DNA of 64,000 nucleotides from NCBI RefSeq assembly GCF_036173065.1, contig NZ_CP108042.1, positions 62,001 to 126,000 on the forward strand, given 5' to 3'. Below are positions 1-8,275 of the stretch, piece after piece. The notes under the pieces are model-generated. The model saw only the letters and a list, made by a program, of their open reading frames with translations. It searched no databases and was not told where the DNA came from. The DNA is from Rhodococcus sp. NBC_00297. Its GTDB lineage: Bacteria > Actinomycetota > Actinomycetes > Mycobacteriales > Mycobacteriaceae. The position numbers and the translations under genes are program-made. Position 1 is the first letter of the stretch; each line of letters opens with the position of its first letter.

Positions 1-240
1 CATCTGGTCGGCGGCGACGTCTGCGATCTCTCCACGCCCGTGGCCGACTTGCGAGACACAGAGTCCACCGCTCGTCGCATCGAGATACTCGGTCCCGTCT
101 GCGTCCCACACGCGGCAGCCCTCTCCTCGGACCATCACGTAGCGATCCTTGACTGAGCTGTGGAGATTCGGGTGGATCAGTAGATCGCGGTCGACCTGGG
201 CCAACTCGCTGAGACTGCGAACCACGGCTGCACTGGTCAC
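1..240 (-). CDS. Class III (omega-) aminotransferase, N-terminal fragment
   Basis: This is the first 80 codons of a gene that runs off the left edge. The translation has the opening typical of class III PLP-dependent aminotransferases: an HP-N-LH segment, then a G-x-G-C-RVWDADGTEYLD block and a GH-GR-EIADVAADQ block. The start is GTG at 240, with AGGAAGG seven bases upstream. The PLP lysine lies outside the window, so the amine substrate cannot be inferred beyond family level. The gene lies upstream-to-downstream with the flavin oxidase at 562-1821 on the same strand, 321 bases apart, so co-transcription is possible but not shown. Confidence 0.82.
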   Translation of the reverse strand, partial: MTSAAVVRSLSELAQVDRDLLIHPNLHSSVKDRYVMVRGEGCRVWDADGTEYLDATSGGLCVSQVGHGRGEIADVAADQM

Positions 241-561
241 AACTGCACCTTCCTGCTGAGTGGAGGACGCGCACCACTGCACGCCCGCGAGGTCGAGAAC
301 CGGAGGCGCCGCCTGGAGCATCGAAAGTACGACGCAAGCATCGTCGCCGCCTCGACCTGCGGCTACCTCGGAAATTATATTCTGCATCATCTTGCGCTGG
401 CCCGCAAGGTGCACCACCACGCATGCGCCGGCAATGCCGAATCAGTCAACGCCACGAGCAGGCCAGGAGAAGCGTGAGGTCACGACCTCTGAGTCACGGC
501 ACGACAAGGAGCCCGGTAGGACGGGTCGGACGATCGTCCGAAATCACGCGGTCGCGAACCT
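241..561. other. Intergenic stretch with a 16-bp palindrome
   Basis: No convincing gene is seen. The only structure noted is a perfect 16-bp palindrome at 526-541 (TCGGACGA and its complement), just past the stop of the flavin oxidase gene. It could be a protein-binding site or part of a terminator, but it lacks a loop and a T-tract. Confidence 0.4.
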
Positions 562-1821
562 TCACGTTTCGATGCCGAACAAGTATTTGAAGTAGTCATT
601 GAGAAATACACCTTCTGGGTCGAAGGACTTTCGGATGGTCAAGAATGAGTCGAGCATGGGAAACGATTGGCGAATCTGGTCGGGGGTCGAGAAATGTTGT
701 TTTCCCCAGTGCGGCCGAACATCCCACTGCCGCAAACATTCGTCGACAGCTGGGAGAAAAGTTCGCCTGTCTGGCTTCGAACTGACCGACAGAGAGACGG
801 TGTCTCGGCGATACTGAGCGGACAAGAATGCTTCGTCCGCTTTCTGCCATCGAACCTGTACCGGCGACATTTCGTCCGGGAAGGATTCTTGCATCAAGCT
901 TCGCAGCGCCAGAAACGCCGCGCGCGAGTCACGGCGATCCACCATGTACTCCAACTCCAGCAGGTCCGAGACCCCATCGTCGGGTATATCCGGGTAGACA
1001 AGGTAGGCGCGGCCGTCTCGATTGCCCGCCATACCAGTGAGCGGAAGTGTCTGAGGAGCACCTGTTACGACTGGGCTTGGCCGGAGGATCTTGACGAGGG
1101 ATTCGTCAGCTTGCAGAGTCGGGAGGCCGTACAAATTCGAGGAACCGCCGGACGGTGCCCACAACAATGAGAAATGCCGATGCCGATCCGGTTCGTCGTC
1201 CCAGAGTTCGAGCACCTCTGGAAGCGTCGACACAGTGAGAGATTCCTGCAGATTGTAGGCAGGGGCGACCTTGATCGTCATCTCGGTGACGACACCCATC
1301 AGCCCCAGGGAAACCTGCGCGGCGGACAGTAGATCACGATCCGACTCATCGATAACGGCCAGCTCACCGGTGCCTGTGACGAGTCGAAGGCCGCACACCG
1401 TTGCGGACATGTTCGTCAAGGATGTTCCCGACCCCTTGGTTCCGGTAGCAGTAGCACCGCCAATCGTCTGACTGTCCGTGTCGCCTTGGTTGTCGAGAGA
1501 CAGACCCGCTTCCCACATCGATTCACCGATGTGCGAGATTCGCGTCCCACCTTTTATCACTGCCGTGCCCGTGGCGACATCGGTTCTGATTATTCCAGAT
1601 AGCTGAGATAAATCGAGCAGGACACCATCCGTCTGCACGATCGGTGTATTCGAATGTCCGGAGCCTGATACTCGTACCGCAGATCCGGAGGCTCGAGCCC
1701 CTGCGACGATCTGAGCTACATCGAGTTCGCTATGGGGAATGAAGAAAGAGGATGGGACGAAGGTCTGATTGCCCTGCCAGTTCGTCCAGCGAGCAGCCGA
1801 GTCACGCATTGCCGAGACCAT
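562..1821 (-). CDS. FAD-linked oxidase of the aldonolactone oxidase family
   Basis: A 419-residue protein with the vanillyl-alcohol-oxidase-type FAD-binding fold at about residues 20-190. It contains SGSGHSNTP, where the histidine matches the position often covalently linked to FAD, and an NQGDTDSQTIGGATATGTKG block. The C-terminal half carries RPHWGKQHF and an FDPEGVFLNDYF ending, both characteristic of L-gulonolactone and D-arabinono-1,4-lactone oxidases. These enzymes oxidise a sugar lactone or polyol with O2 as acceptor. The true substrate is unknown, because plasmid-borne members are often recruited to other alcohols. The ATG is preceded by GGAGG. The upstream neighbour on the same strand is an IclR regulator. 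Confidence 0.8.
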   Translation of the reverse strand: MVSAMRDSAARWTNWQGNQTFVPSSFFIPHSELDVAQIVAGARASGSAVRVSGSGHSNTPIVQTDGVLLDLSQLSGIIRTDVATGTAVIKGGTRISHIGESMWEAGLSLDNQGDTDSQTIGGATATGTKGSGTSLTNMSATVCGLRLVTGTGELAVIDESDRDLLSAAQVSLGLMGVVTEMTIKVAPAYNLQESLTVSTLPEVLELWDDEPDRHRHFSLLWAPSGGSSNLYGLPTLQADESLVKILRPSPVVTGAPQTLPLTGMAGNRDGRAYLVYPDIPDDGVSDLLELEYMVDRRDSRAAFLALRSLMQESFPDEMSPVQVRWQKADEAFLSAQYRRDTVSLSVSSKPDRRTFLPAVDECLRQWDVRPHWGKQHFSTPDQIRQSFPMLDSFLTIRKSFDPEGVFLNDYFKYLFGIET

Positions 1822-2036
1822 GAGAACCTCCTCTTCCGTGTCCGACGCGGCGTAGACAACATTACTAGATATTATGCACTATCCGACTGGACCGGGTAAG
1901 TTTTGGCGTGAACCGCGTCTTGATCGCCACTGGACGCATCACAGTGGCACGGAGACTCCAACTCCCGGGGGTCCGAAGATCTTTGCCGGCGGCGTTTCGC
2001 TACAGCCCTACTCTTCGATCACGGCACGGCTCGGAG

Positions 2037-2813
2037 TCAGTCGACCGTTACGCTCGGGTTTCCTGCGGCTGCTAGCGCCCGCGCGATTCCTCGCGCCGCG
2101 ACATCCGCGGCGGCAGAGAGCCGTGCACGCTCACGAACCAGAGACGGCACGACCACCCCAAGAGCTGCGACCACGGATGCATCGGGACCATAGATCGGTA
2201 CCGCCAGCGAGCACGCACCCAAGGTCATCTCCTCGGATGTGGTGGCGAAGCCGTCGCGACGGATACGGATCATCTGGGCGACGAGTAGCGCTGGGGTCGT
2301 TATCGTATGCCTCGTATGCCTCGTCAACGAAGTGAGGACGTCCTGTTGGACCAAGTCCGGGGCCCAAGCCAACAAGACCTTGCCCACGCCGGTGCAATGT
2401 AGCGGCAGCCGTCCGCCGACCTTACTCACCGCAGGAACCGCTCTACTCCCCGCGAGTCGCTCTATGTACATTGCCTCAGTACCGTCACGTACCGCCAGAT
2501 GCACTGTGGCTCTCGTGGCCGCTTGTAGGTCTTGAAGGTGCGGTGCCGTCAAGTCACGAAGGTCTGTTTGTACCGGCGCGAGCAAGCCGAGCATCCACAG
2601 TTTGCGTCCGATCACATACGTTCTGGTGTCACCACGTTGCAACGCGCCGCCGTCCACCAGCTGGCGGACCAAACGCAGAACGGTGGGCGTAGGCAGCTGC
2701 GCACGCGTCGCGATCTGACTCAGTGTCAACTGTCGGTGATCCTCATCGAAGGCACCGAGTACAGCCAGCGTGCGCGATACCACCGACGCACCCCGTGGCG
2801 ATCCACCAGACAT
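2037..2813 (-). CDS. IclR-family transcriptional regulator
   Basis: A 258-residue protein. An N-terminal winged helix-turn-helix (about residues 10-70, SRTLAVLGAFDEDHRQLTLSQIA and LPTPTVLRLVRQL) is followed by the IclR effector domain. That domain includes the landmark LPLHCTGVGKVLLAW and a C-terminal SLAVPIYGPDASVVAALGVVVPS. IclR proteins bind small organic acids or aromatics and usually control an adjacent catabolic operon. The gene is divergent from hxlB-hxlA at 3153 and co-directional with the flavin oxidase at 562, so it could regulate either. A GAGGGG ribosome-binding site precedes the ATG. Confidence 0.9.
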   Translation of the reverse strand: MSGGSPRGASVVSRTLAVLGAFDEDHRQLTLSQIATRAQLPTPTVLRLVRQLVDGGALQRGDTRTYVIGRKLWMLGLLAPVQTDLRDLTAPHLQDLQAATRATVHLAVRDGTEAMYIERLAGSRAVPAVSKVGGRLPLHCTGVGKVLLAWAPDLVQQDVLTSLTRHTRHTITTPALLVAQMIRIRRDGFATTSEEMTLGACSLAVPIYGPDASVVAALGVVVPSLVRERARLSAAADVAARGIARALAAAGNPSVTVD

Positions 2814-3152
2814 TCACACCCCTCTATTCGAATGAAGCGACATGTCGGCTGCGAATGATCGTGAGCGAGGTCCGGTTGCCCGGTTTTCGCTCAGTGAACA
2901 TGACTCTCTGCGCTTTACCTCGTGCCGTCAAGCCCTGGAAGTGCAGAACAGTCGGAATGACGGGGTTCGGAACACCTCAGCGTCAGTTGTTCGTGCAACC
3001 GATCAGACACAGAACATCGACCCCCAGCAGCGACCGTGCTCACGTCCTGCCATTGACCAATCGATCACATCGACCCGGCCGTTCGATCAGGTGTGGTTCT
3101 GACATGGCCGTGGCACCGTCGGGATGTCGGACCAGATTCATGATAGGAAAAT
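2814..3152. promoter_or_regulatory. Divergent promoter region, iclR / hxlB
   Basis: This 339-bp gap separates the iclR-type gene from hxlB and must hold both promoters. A short ATTCGAAT palindrome (about 2828-2835) lies just upstream of the regulator start, and CGACATGTCG follows shortly after it. Either could be an operator. The hxlB start at 3153 has an AGGA six bases upstream. No coding sequence is supported here. Confidence 0.45.
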
Positions 3153-3734
3153 ATGACAACACCCGCAGGACGGACAGACACACGATTCAGTGATGGCCGT
3201 CGCATCGTTCTCAGCGAGAACCAACAGCTGCTGAATTCAGTGGACACGGATACGTGGGACAACGCGGGATACCTCATCACGTCAGCAAGATCCGTTTTCG
3301 TGATCGGTAGCGGACGCAGCGGACTCGCTGCCCAGATGGTCGCAATGAGGTTGATGCATCTCGGCTTGCGTGTCCATGTCGCCGGCGAGGTCACCGCTCC
3401 TGCGATCAGAGCCGGCGATCTGTTGATCGCTGTATCGGGTTCGGGTACGACCGATTCTGTCGTCTCCGCCGCGAAAACCGCAAAGAAGGTTTCCGCTTCG
3501 GTGCTTGCCGTTACGACAACAATCGGGACGCCGCTCACCCAGCACTCCGACAACGTCCTCATCATTCCTGCAGCCGATAAGCAGGACCACAGCGCCGACG
3601 TCACCCGTCAATATGCGGGCAGTCTTTTCGAGCAAGCGACACTTCTAGCTTTCGACTCATTGTTTCAGGCGCTGTGGAGTTACCGGGATGAAACTGCAGA
3701 ACGTCTATGGGAACGTCATGCAAATATCGGATAA
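3153..3734 (+). CDS. hxlB: 6-phospho-3-hexuloisomerase
   Basis: A 193-residue single SIS (sugar isomerase) domain protein, the usual length for this family. It shows the phosphosugar-binding signatures VIGSGRSGLAAQMVAMRL (about residues 50-67), LLIAVSGSGTTDSV (about 91-104) and a C-terminal QYAGSLFEQATLLAFD helix. It isomerises 3-hexulose-6-phosphate to fructose-6-phosphate, the second step of the ribulose monophosphate route of formaldehyde assimilation or detoxification. The next gene, 34 bases downstream on the same strand, encodes the first-step enzyme, which makes the assignment firm. Confidence 0.93.
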   Translation: MTTPAGRTDTRFSDGRRIVLSENQQLLNSVDTDTWDNAGYLITSARSVFVIGSGRSGLAAQMVAMRLMHLGLRVHVAGEVTAPAIRAGDLLIAVSGSGTTDSVVSAAKTAKKVSASVLAVTTTIGTPLTQHSDNVLIIPAADKQDHSADVTRQYAGSLFEQATLLAFDSLFQALWSYRDETAERLWERHANIG

Positions 3735-3768
3735 CACACCACTTCACTCATTCGAAGGAATCGAACAC

Positions 3769-4404
3769 ATGACCAAACTGCAGGTTGCAGTAGATTTACT
3801 AACCACTGCTGATGCCCTTGCGCTGACGAACAAAGTCGCGCCTTACGTCGACATCATCGAGCTCGGAACCCCGCTCATCAAGAGCGCGGGAATCACGGTT
3901 GTCAGTGCGATCAAAGCCGCGCACCCTGACAAGGAAGTTTTCGCGGACCTCAAGACTGCAGACGCCGGTTACCTGGAGGCCGACCTCGCGTTCGGCGCGG
4001 GCGCTGATCTGGTCACGGTGCTGGGTTCCGCCGGGGACGCCACGATCGCCGGTGCGGTCGAGGCAGGTCGGAAACACGGCAAGAGGGTCGTCGCAGATCT
4101 GATCGGCGTCGGGAATCGCGTGGAACGCGCGCGCGAGGTCGTCAAGCTGGGGGTCGCATTCGTTGAGATTCATGCCGGTCTCGACGAGCAGGCGCAACCC
4201 GGATACTCGATTCAGTCTCTTTTGGACGATGGCATGGTCGCGGGTGTGCCGTTCTCAGTCGCCGGCGGCGTCAAAGTCGACACAATCGCCGCGGTACGTG
4301 ACGCGGGTGCTGACGTCGCAGTGGCTGGCAGTGCAATTTACGGCGCAATCGATCCCGGGACTGCGGCGAAAACACTGATGGAAATCCTGCGCCGTCAGGA
4401 CTGA
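3769..4404 (+). CDS. hxlA: 3-hexulose-6-phosphate synthase
   Basis: A 211-residue TIM-barrel protein of the orotidine-5'-phosphate decarboxylase superfamily. It begins MTKLQVAVDLL, has the metal/substrate D-x-K-x-x-D signature as FADLKTADAG, and ends with SVAGGVKVDTI and VAVAGSAIYGA phosphate-binding loops. It condenses formaldehyde with ribulose-5-phosphate. The frame stays open upstream to 3688, inside hxlB, but the ATG at 3769 is chosen because GAAGGAA lies at the right spacing and the family begins there. With hxlB it forms a two-gene operon; here the isomerase gene comes first. Confidence 0.95.
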   Translation: MTKLQVAVDLLTTADALALTNKVAPYVDIIELGTPLIKSAGITVVSAIKAAHPDKEVFADLKTADAGYLEADLAFGAGADLVTVLGSAGDATIAGAVEAGRKHGKRVVADLIGVGNRVERAREVVKLGVAFVEIHAGLDEQAQPGYSIQSLLDDGMVAGVPFSVAGGVKVDTIAAVRDAGADVAVAGSAIYGAIDPGTAAKTLMEILRRQD

Positions 4405-4840
4405 CCACGTCACCGTGAGCACCACTGACTGCCACGTTGGTTTGAACCGCGCCTGTCGCTCGATGTCAAGGAATGCAACGATTTGGTGAAGCAACCATCT
4501 ACGCGGGCCTCGACATCGAGGTTCAGTGCGCGACGCTTTCGAGCGGGGATCACACCAGCCGCCGGGCAGTGATACCGGCAGCATGTGGCTGTGCCAAACG
4601 AACATAAGATGCGTCTGCTGAGAAGTCCGACACTGCCACCGAGGCGAGGTGCACGGATTCAGGCGTCCGAGGTTCCCTGCGCGCCGACAGAAACCGACGC
4701 GCAGGGACCGCACTTGTCAACAACGACGTGACGGCAGTAGAGCCTGGATGCTCGTGTTCTCCGGCGCAGCACCAACCCAGCTACGAGGGCGCTCATAAAG
4801 CGTCGATCTCACCTGAACAACACGATCCGTCGACGACGCC
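4405..4840. other. Gap between convergent hxlA and glcG-like genes
   Basis: About 436 bases between two converging genes. Apart from the hairpin listed separately at 4674-4707, nothing supports a gene. The reading frames that cross it have no recognisable family features. Confidence 0.4.
4674..4707. terminator. Probable bidirectional terminator hairpin
   Basis: Perfect 10-bp arms (TCCCTGCGCG and its complement) enclose a 14-base loop between the converging hxlA and glcG-like genes. There is no clear T-run, which is common for high-GC actinobacterial terminators. The position between convergent stops supports the call. Confidence 0.6.
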
Positions 4841-5245
4841 TCAGAGCGCAGCTCTGCCGGCATCTGCGACGGTCTGGTCCTGCTCTCCCGACCCTCCACT
4901 CACACCCAGACCGCCGACGATCAGTCCGTCCTTCTTGAGCGGAACACCGCCGGCAAAGATCGCTACCCTACCGTCATTGGTTGTGTGAATACCGAAGAAC
5001 TGCTGCGTGGGCTGCGCGTTGGCCCCGAGGTCTTTGGTTTCTATGTCGAAAGCTCGCGACGTCCAAGCCTTCTTTATCGAAATATCGACGCTACCGATCC
5101 ATGCGCCGTCCTGACGCACGTGTGCGACCAGATTCCCTCCGGCGTCTACCACGGCGATATTCATCGGTTGCCCGATTTCTTCAGCGCGCTTCTGGGCAAC
5201 ACTGATGACATTCTGCGCGTCCGCGAGAGTCAAGAACTTGGACAT
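4841..5245 (-). CDS. GlcG/HbpS-family protein
   Basis: A 134-residue single-domain protein matching the GlcG/HbpS (formerly DUF336) fold. It has the opening LTLADAQNVISVAQKRAEE, then NIAVVDAGGNLVAHVRQDGAW, and a C-terminal FAGGVPLKKDGLIVGGLGVSGG. Members bind haem or cobalamin-like ligands or serve as accessory proteins beside catabolic genes. No catalytic residue can be assigned. The ATG has AAAGGA eight bases upstream. It converges on the ribulose monophosphate genes, so a functional link to formaldehyde or aldehyde metabolism is possible but only positional. Confidence 0.88.
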   Translation of the reverse strand: MSKFLTLADAQNVISVAQKRAEEIGQPMNIAVVDAGGNLVAHVRQDGAWIGSVDISIKKAWTSRAFDIETKDLGANAQPTQQFFGIHTTNDGRVAIFAGGVPLKKDGLIVGGLGVSGGSGEQDQTVADAGRAAL

Positions 5246-5792
5246 TTAATATCCTTTCGTTGTGGGGTGCTCGCTGGTACGCCGGGCGCACCTCTACCTG
5301 TTGGCACTGAGCGGCCAGCGCACTCATCATCTCGGACAATGGGCGCCGGTGAAATCCCGACAATGAACGGGTGCACCTGTTCGGACGGCCAGGCCAACCT
5401 ATAGCAAAGCCAACCATCACCGCATGAGCAGACATCACGAGCCGCGATAACACGGCCACAAAACTTCGTTGTCCGCATGAAAATGGAACAACGTATGGAC
5501 AGTTCTGAAGAATAGTCATGCCGACAGCCCGAAGCCGTGAATGTCTATGGGGTCGTGTGGCACCCCCGCGGCCGCGGGGGTGCCTGGAGCAGGCTGACGG
5601 GTCGTCCGGGATCTAGATCACTGCCACGGCCAACTCGTTCGTCCGGTTCGTGGAGTCAGCTGTCGCGTGCCCGTACCGAGTGTATGGCGGACATCTTCGG
5701 CGGCTGATCCGCAGTAGGGGTGGTGGTCCGGGCCCGTCGACGGACCGCGGCGGGGGAGACACCGCAAGTATTGGACTCACCCTGAACTTGAC
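5246..5792. other. Non-coding stretch upstream of the glcG-like gene
   Basis: No gene is supported. It holds the promoter of the minus-strand glcG-like gene and, further right, the 26-bp palindrome at 5559-5584 listed separately. Open frames in both directions are low-complexity and Arg/Pro-rich. Confidence 0.4.
5559..5584. repeat. Perfect 26-bp GC palindrome
   Basis: Two 13-base arms, GGCACCCCCGCGG and its exact complement, abut with no spacer. All 26 positions pair. It is far from any stop codon, since the nearest gene end is at 5856, so it is not an obvious terminator. A recombination or protein-binding site is possible. Confidence 0.6.
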
Positions 5793-5835
5793 GCAGGCCC
5801 GCACCCCGCCCCCAAGGGTGGGGTTGTGGGCCTGC
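5793..5835 (-). terminator. Hairpin downstream of the small-protein pair
   Basis: Arms beginning GCAGGCCC pair over about 15 bases with two mismatches. They lie 21 bases past the stop at 5856 of the minus-strand small-protein operon. The position and long GC stem suggest a terminator, although no T-tract follows. Confidence 0.6.
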
Positions 5836-5855
5836 CTGTCGGTTGTCTGTTTTGG

Positions 5856-6026
5856 TCAGGACTGCTCGGGCGGCACCGTGGTGGGCTTGCCTGCGGCAAC
5901 GTCGCGGAGCCACTGCGGCACCGGGTCCTTGTCGTACTCGAGCAGTTTGATCGAGGCTTCCGCGGCGGCGGCCCGAACCTTCATCGAGCGGCCACGGCGC
6001 ACAGGGCGGCGTTCGGTGGTGGTCAT
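5856..6026 (-). CDS. Small basic protein (56 aa), unknown function
   Basis: A 56-residue protein starting MTTTERRPVRRGRSMKVRAAAAEAS and ending in a proline-rich tail. It contains IKLLEYDKDPVPQWLRDVAAG. It is accepted as real because its ATG overlaps the stop of the upstream gene (6023-6352) as ATGA, indicating translational coupling, and because a terminator-like hairpin follows its stop. The N-terminal half is strongly basic, and there are no membrane segments. No family is recognised. It may act together with the coupled membrane protein. Confidence 0.6.
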   Translation of the reverse strand: MTTTERRPVRRGRSMKVRAAAAEASIKLLEYDKDPVPQWLRDVAAGKPTTVPPEQS

Positions 6027-6352
6027 CGCGGATCCTCCGTCTCGGTGTCGTGTCCATTGTCTCCTGTGTCGTCCGGTTCCGCCAGGTCGTCACTGGCGGC
6101 GTGCTGGGCGATCGCCTGCAGGGTGCGACGGTCGGTGGCGGCGATGAACGGGGTGGTCGCGACGGTACCGAACACCTTCCACCCCAGCGCGGCTTCGTCG
6201 TCGTTGTCGCTGACTGTGCGTTCGAGGCACCAGGTGATGCGTTGCCAGGACTGGGCGCGGTTGTCGGCGCGGGTACGTTGCAGGACGGTGAAGGCCACCC
6301 CGACGACGGCGAACACGCCGACGATCAGGGTTACCCACGTTTGGGCCGGCAC
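6023..6352 (-). CDS. Small membrane-anchored protein (109 aa)
   Basis: A 109-residue protein with one N-terminal transmembrane segment (about residues 5-24, WVTLIVGVFAVVGVAFTVLQ). A cytoplasmic part follows, with RAQSWQRITWCLERTVSDNDDEAALGWKVFG and an acidic C-terminus. Proteins of this shape recur on actinobacterial plasmids and in phage-like regions, but their role is not established. It overlaps the 56-residue downstream gene by four bases. It is divergent from lsr2 at 6441, and the 88-bp gap holds both promoters. Confidence 0.7.
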   Translation of the reverse strand: MPAQTWVTLIVGVFAVVGVAFTVLQRTRADNRAQSWQRITWCLERTVSDNDDEAALGWKVFGTVATTPFIAATDRRTLQAIAQHAASDDLAEPDDTGDNGHDTETEDPR

Positions 6353-6440
6353 TCGAGTCTTCCTTCCGGAGGGGGCGATCAGAGCTGTGTGCCAGGATCG
6401 GATGCGGCCCTAGAACAGTACCGACAGCAAGGATCGCACC

Positions 6441-6803
6441 GTGGCGAAGCACGTGATCACTCAGTTGACCGACGACATCGACGGTACCGCTATCGACGAC
6501 GAAGCCGGGGAGTCGATCGAGTTCTCCGTCAACGGCGTCGACTACGCCATCGATCTCAAAGCCAAGAATGCCAGCGAGTTCCACCGCAAACTCGACTACT
6601 ACATCAGTCACGCCGAACGGGTCGGCGGGCGCAAGAAAGGCCCCCGGAAAGCTGCCGGCAAGGCAGTGTTCGCGGCTCCGACCACGCGGGATCGGGAACA
6701 GACCCGCGCCATCCGGGAGTGGGCCAACGCCAACGGCTACGCTGTCAGCGCCCGCGGACGCATCCCCGAGCACATCATCGAGGCGTTCAACGCCGCCCAC
6801 TAA
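6441..6803 (+). CDS. lsr2: Lsr2-family nucleoid-associated protein
   Basis: A 120-residue Lsr2 homologue. The N-terminal dimerisation part runs through [28 protein letters not shown] and the [19 protein letters not shown] block. The C-terminal DNA-binding domain includes [22 protein letters not shown], whose RGR tripeptide is the AT-rich minor-groove hook. Lsr2 silences horizontally acquired AT-rich DNA in actinobacteria. The start is GTG at 6441. A second, clearly paralogous copy lies at 41877-42248, so this element carries two. Confidence 0.95.
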   Translation: MAKHVITQLTDDIDGTAIDDEAGESIEFSVNGVDYAIDLKAKNASEFHRKLDYYISHAERVGGRKKGPRKAAGKAVFAAPTTRDREQTRAIREWANANGYAVSARGRIPEHIIEAFNAAH

Positions 6804-6914
6804 GACCCGAACACAAACCGCTGAGACCCGAACACGGAAGCGGCAGACCGACAACGGCAACGCTCGCCGACTCTGTCGGTCCCGACCACCGCGACCCGCG
6901 CAGCCTTTTGTCGT

Positions 6915-7928
6915 TCACATGCCCTCGAGCAGCGCGAGCGTGCGCCGCAGGAGCTCCTCCGCGCGGTCCTCGACGTCATCAAACACCCCGGACACGTCTG
7001 CGAGCGCGGTGTGCGCCGCGCGGCGTGCCGCGACACCGGCCGCGTGGGTATCGGCGAGGTGGGCGTCGAAAGCATTCTCGACCCGCACCGCAGGCACGAA
7101 CACGGTATCCGCGCCACCTGCCTGGTGGACGGGTGATCGGCCGCGGCCAGGACGAGAAGGGCTTGTTCGGTGTTGCGGGGCGGTGCCAGCCAGGTGCGCG
7201 GACAGCACCTGCGCCACCGCCGCCGGGGTCATCGCGGCCGGAGGTAGAGGCACTGCGCCCCACCGGTCGATCGGCACCACCACCGGGCCGAGAAGCGCTT
7301 CATCATCTGCCTCGTCGCGGTCGGGGAACGCACCGGTGGCGATGCACTGCTGCAGTACTCGCGTCGACGGGTGCCGCTCAACCACCTGCAGAACCTGTTC
7401 CCAGTTCCGCCACACCGACCGGAACGGGATCGGAGCGGCACCGTGGCCGGGGTCCGTCAGGTGCAGGTGGTGGCGCCCAACGATATTCAGCCCGCCGTCG
7501 GTCACGGTGACGTCTCGACTGTCGAGCGCGGAGATGTCGGTGGGTCGCAGTCCGCCGGCGTACAGGGCGAGGATCACCGCGTCTCGGCGACCGAACAGGC
7601 CGTGCGCCCACCCGCAGGTGGGGAGGGCGGCGATGATCGGTGCCGCGACGACTCGGCGCTCGGCGACCCGGTCGACGCGGGATCGATGCAGCTGCAGACG
7701 AATCGCCGTCACGGTGCCCGGCGGCGAGTGCCCGGCGTCGCGGTGGGCGCGGTTGATCACCGCGACCCGCCGACGCAGCGCGTCTACGCCGGCGGGGTTC
7801 TCGTCGAGGAACTCGGAAAGCGTCATCGGTGATGCCGGGAGGGCGGGCTGTTCGGCTGCGGCGCACCAGTCGGTGAACAGTGCCCATTCGTAGCGGTACC
7901 CGCGCGGTACCGACTGATGGCCACCCAT
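6915..7928 (-). CDS. Degenerate tyrosine recombinase-like protein
   Basis: About 337 residues. The N-terminal half looks like a phage-integrase core-binding domain (PRGYRYEWALFTDWCAAAEQPALPASPMTL). The segment FGRRDAVILALYAGGLRPTDISALDSRDV aligns with the first catalytic arginine region of tyrosine recombinases. The rest does not follow the family: no H-x-x-R box and no C-terminal nucleophilic tyrosine can be found. The tail is instead an Ala/Arg-rich helical stretch. It shares its N-terminal layout with the intact recombinase at 16317-17489. It may be a DNA-binding accessory or an inactive relic. The ATG at 7928 is preferred over an in-frame GTG at 7949. Confidence 0.65.
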   Translation of the reverse strand: MGGHQSVPRGYRYEWALFTDWCAAAEQPALPASPMTLSEFLDENPAGVDALRRRVAVINRAHRDAGHSPPGTVTAIRLQLHRSRVDRVAERRVVAAPIIAALPTCGWAHGLFGRRDAVILALYAGGLRPTDISALDSRDVTVTDGGLNIVGRHHLHLTDPGHGAAPIPFRSVWRNWEQVLQVVERHPSTRVLQQCIATGAFPDRDEADDEALLGPVVVPIDRWGAVPLPPAAMTPAAVAQVLSAHLAGTAPQHRTSPSRPGRGRSPVHQAGGADTVFVPAVRVENAFDAHLADTHAAGVAARRAAHTALADVSGVFDDVEDRAEELLRRTLALLEGM

Positions 7929-8275
7929 GCCTGTGAACGGTAGTCCCACACCCCGACACCCGATGTGGCACCGGAGAAGTCAGAAGATGGGCAGCTGCGC
8001 CGGGTCGACTCGTGTCCGGCGCCCACGCCGCGAGGTCCGTTGGGGCGGACGCCCGCAGGGTGGCCCACGCCCGGGCGGTCAAGGCCGGCGCGCGACCACT
8101 CTCCGAGCTTTCACCGTCCGGCTGGGTGTAACTCGACGTGAAAGCGTAAGGGGCACAGCGAGCACTCAGGGGAAGCACTTGATGTTGCTGCTGAGCAGTG
8201 TTGCCGGCTGATGAAGAGCTACGGCTAAGTGGTATCAGAGCAGCCGGGGGTTTCAGGCTGATGGACCAAGTTGGA
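7929..8275. other. Gap upstream of the recombinase-like gene
   Basis: About 347 bases holding the promoter side of the recombinase-like gene and the 3' side of the WYL remnant. No start with a plausible ribosome-binding site and no recognisable protein segment was found. Confidence 0.35.
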
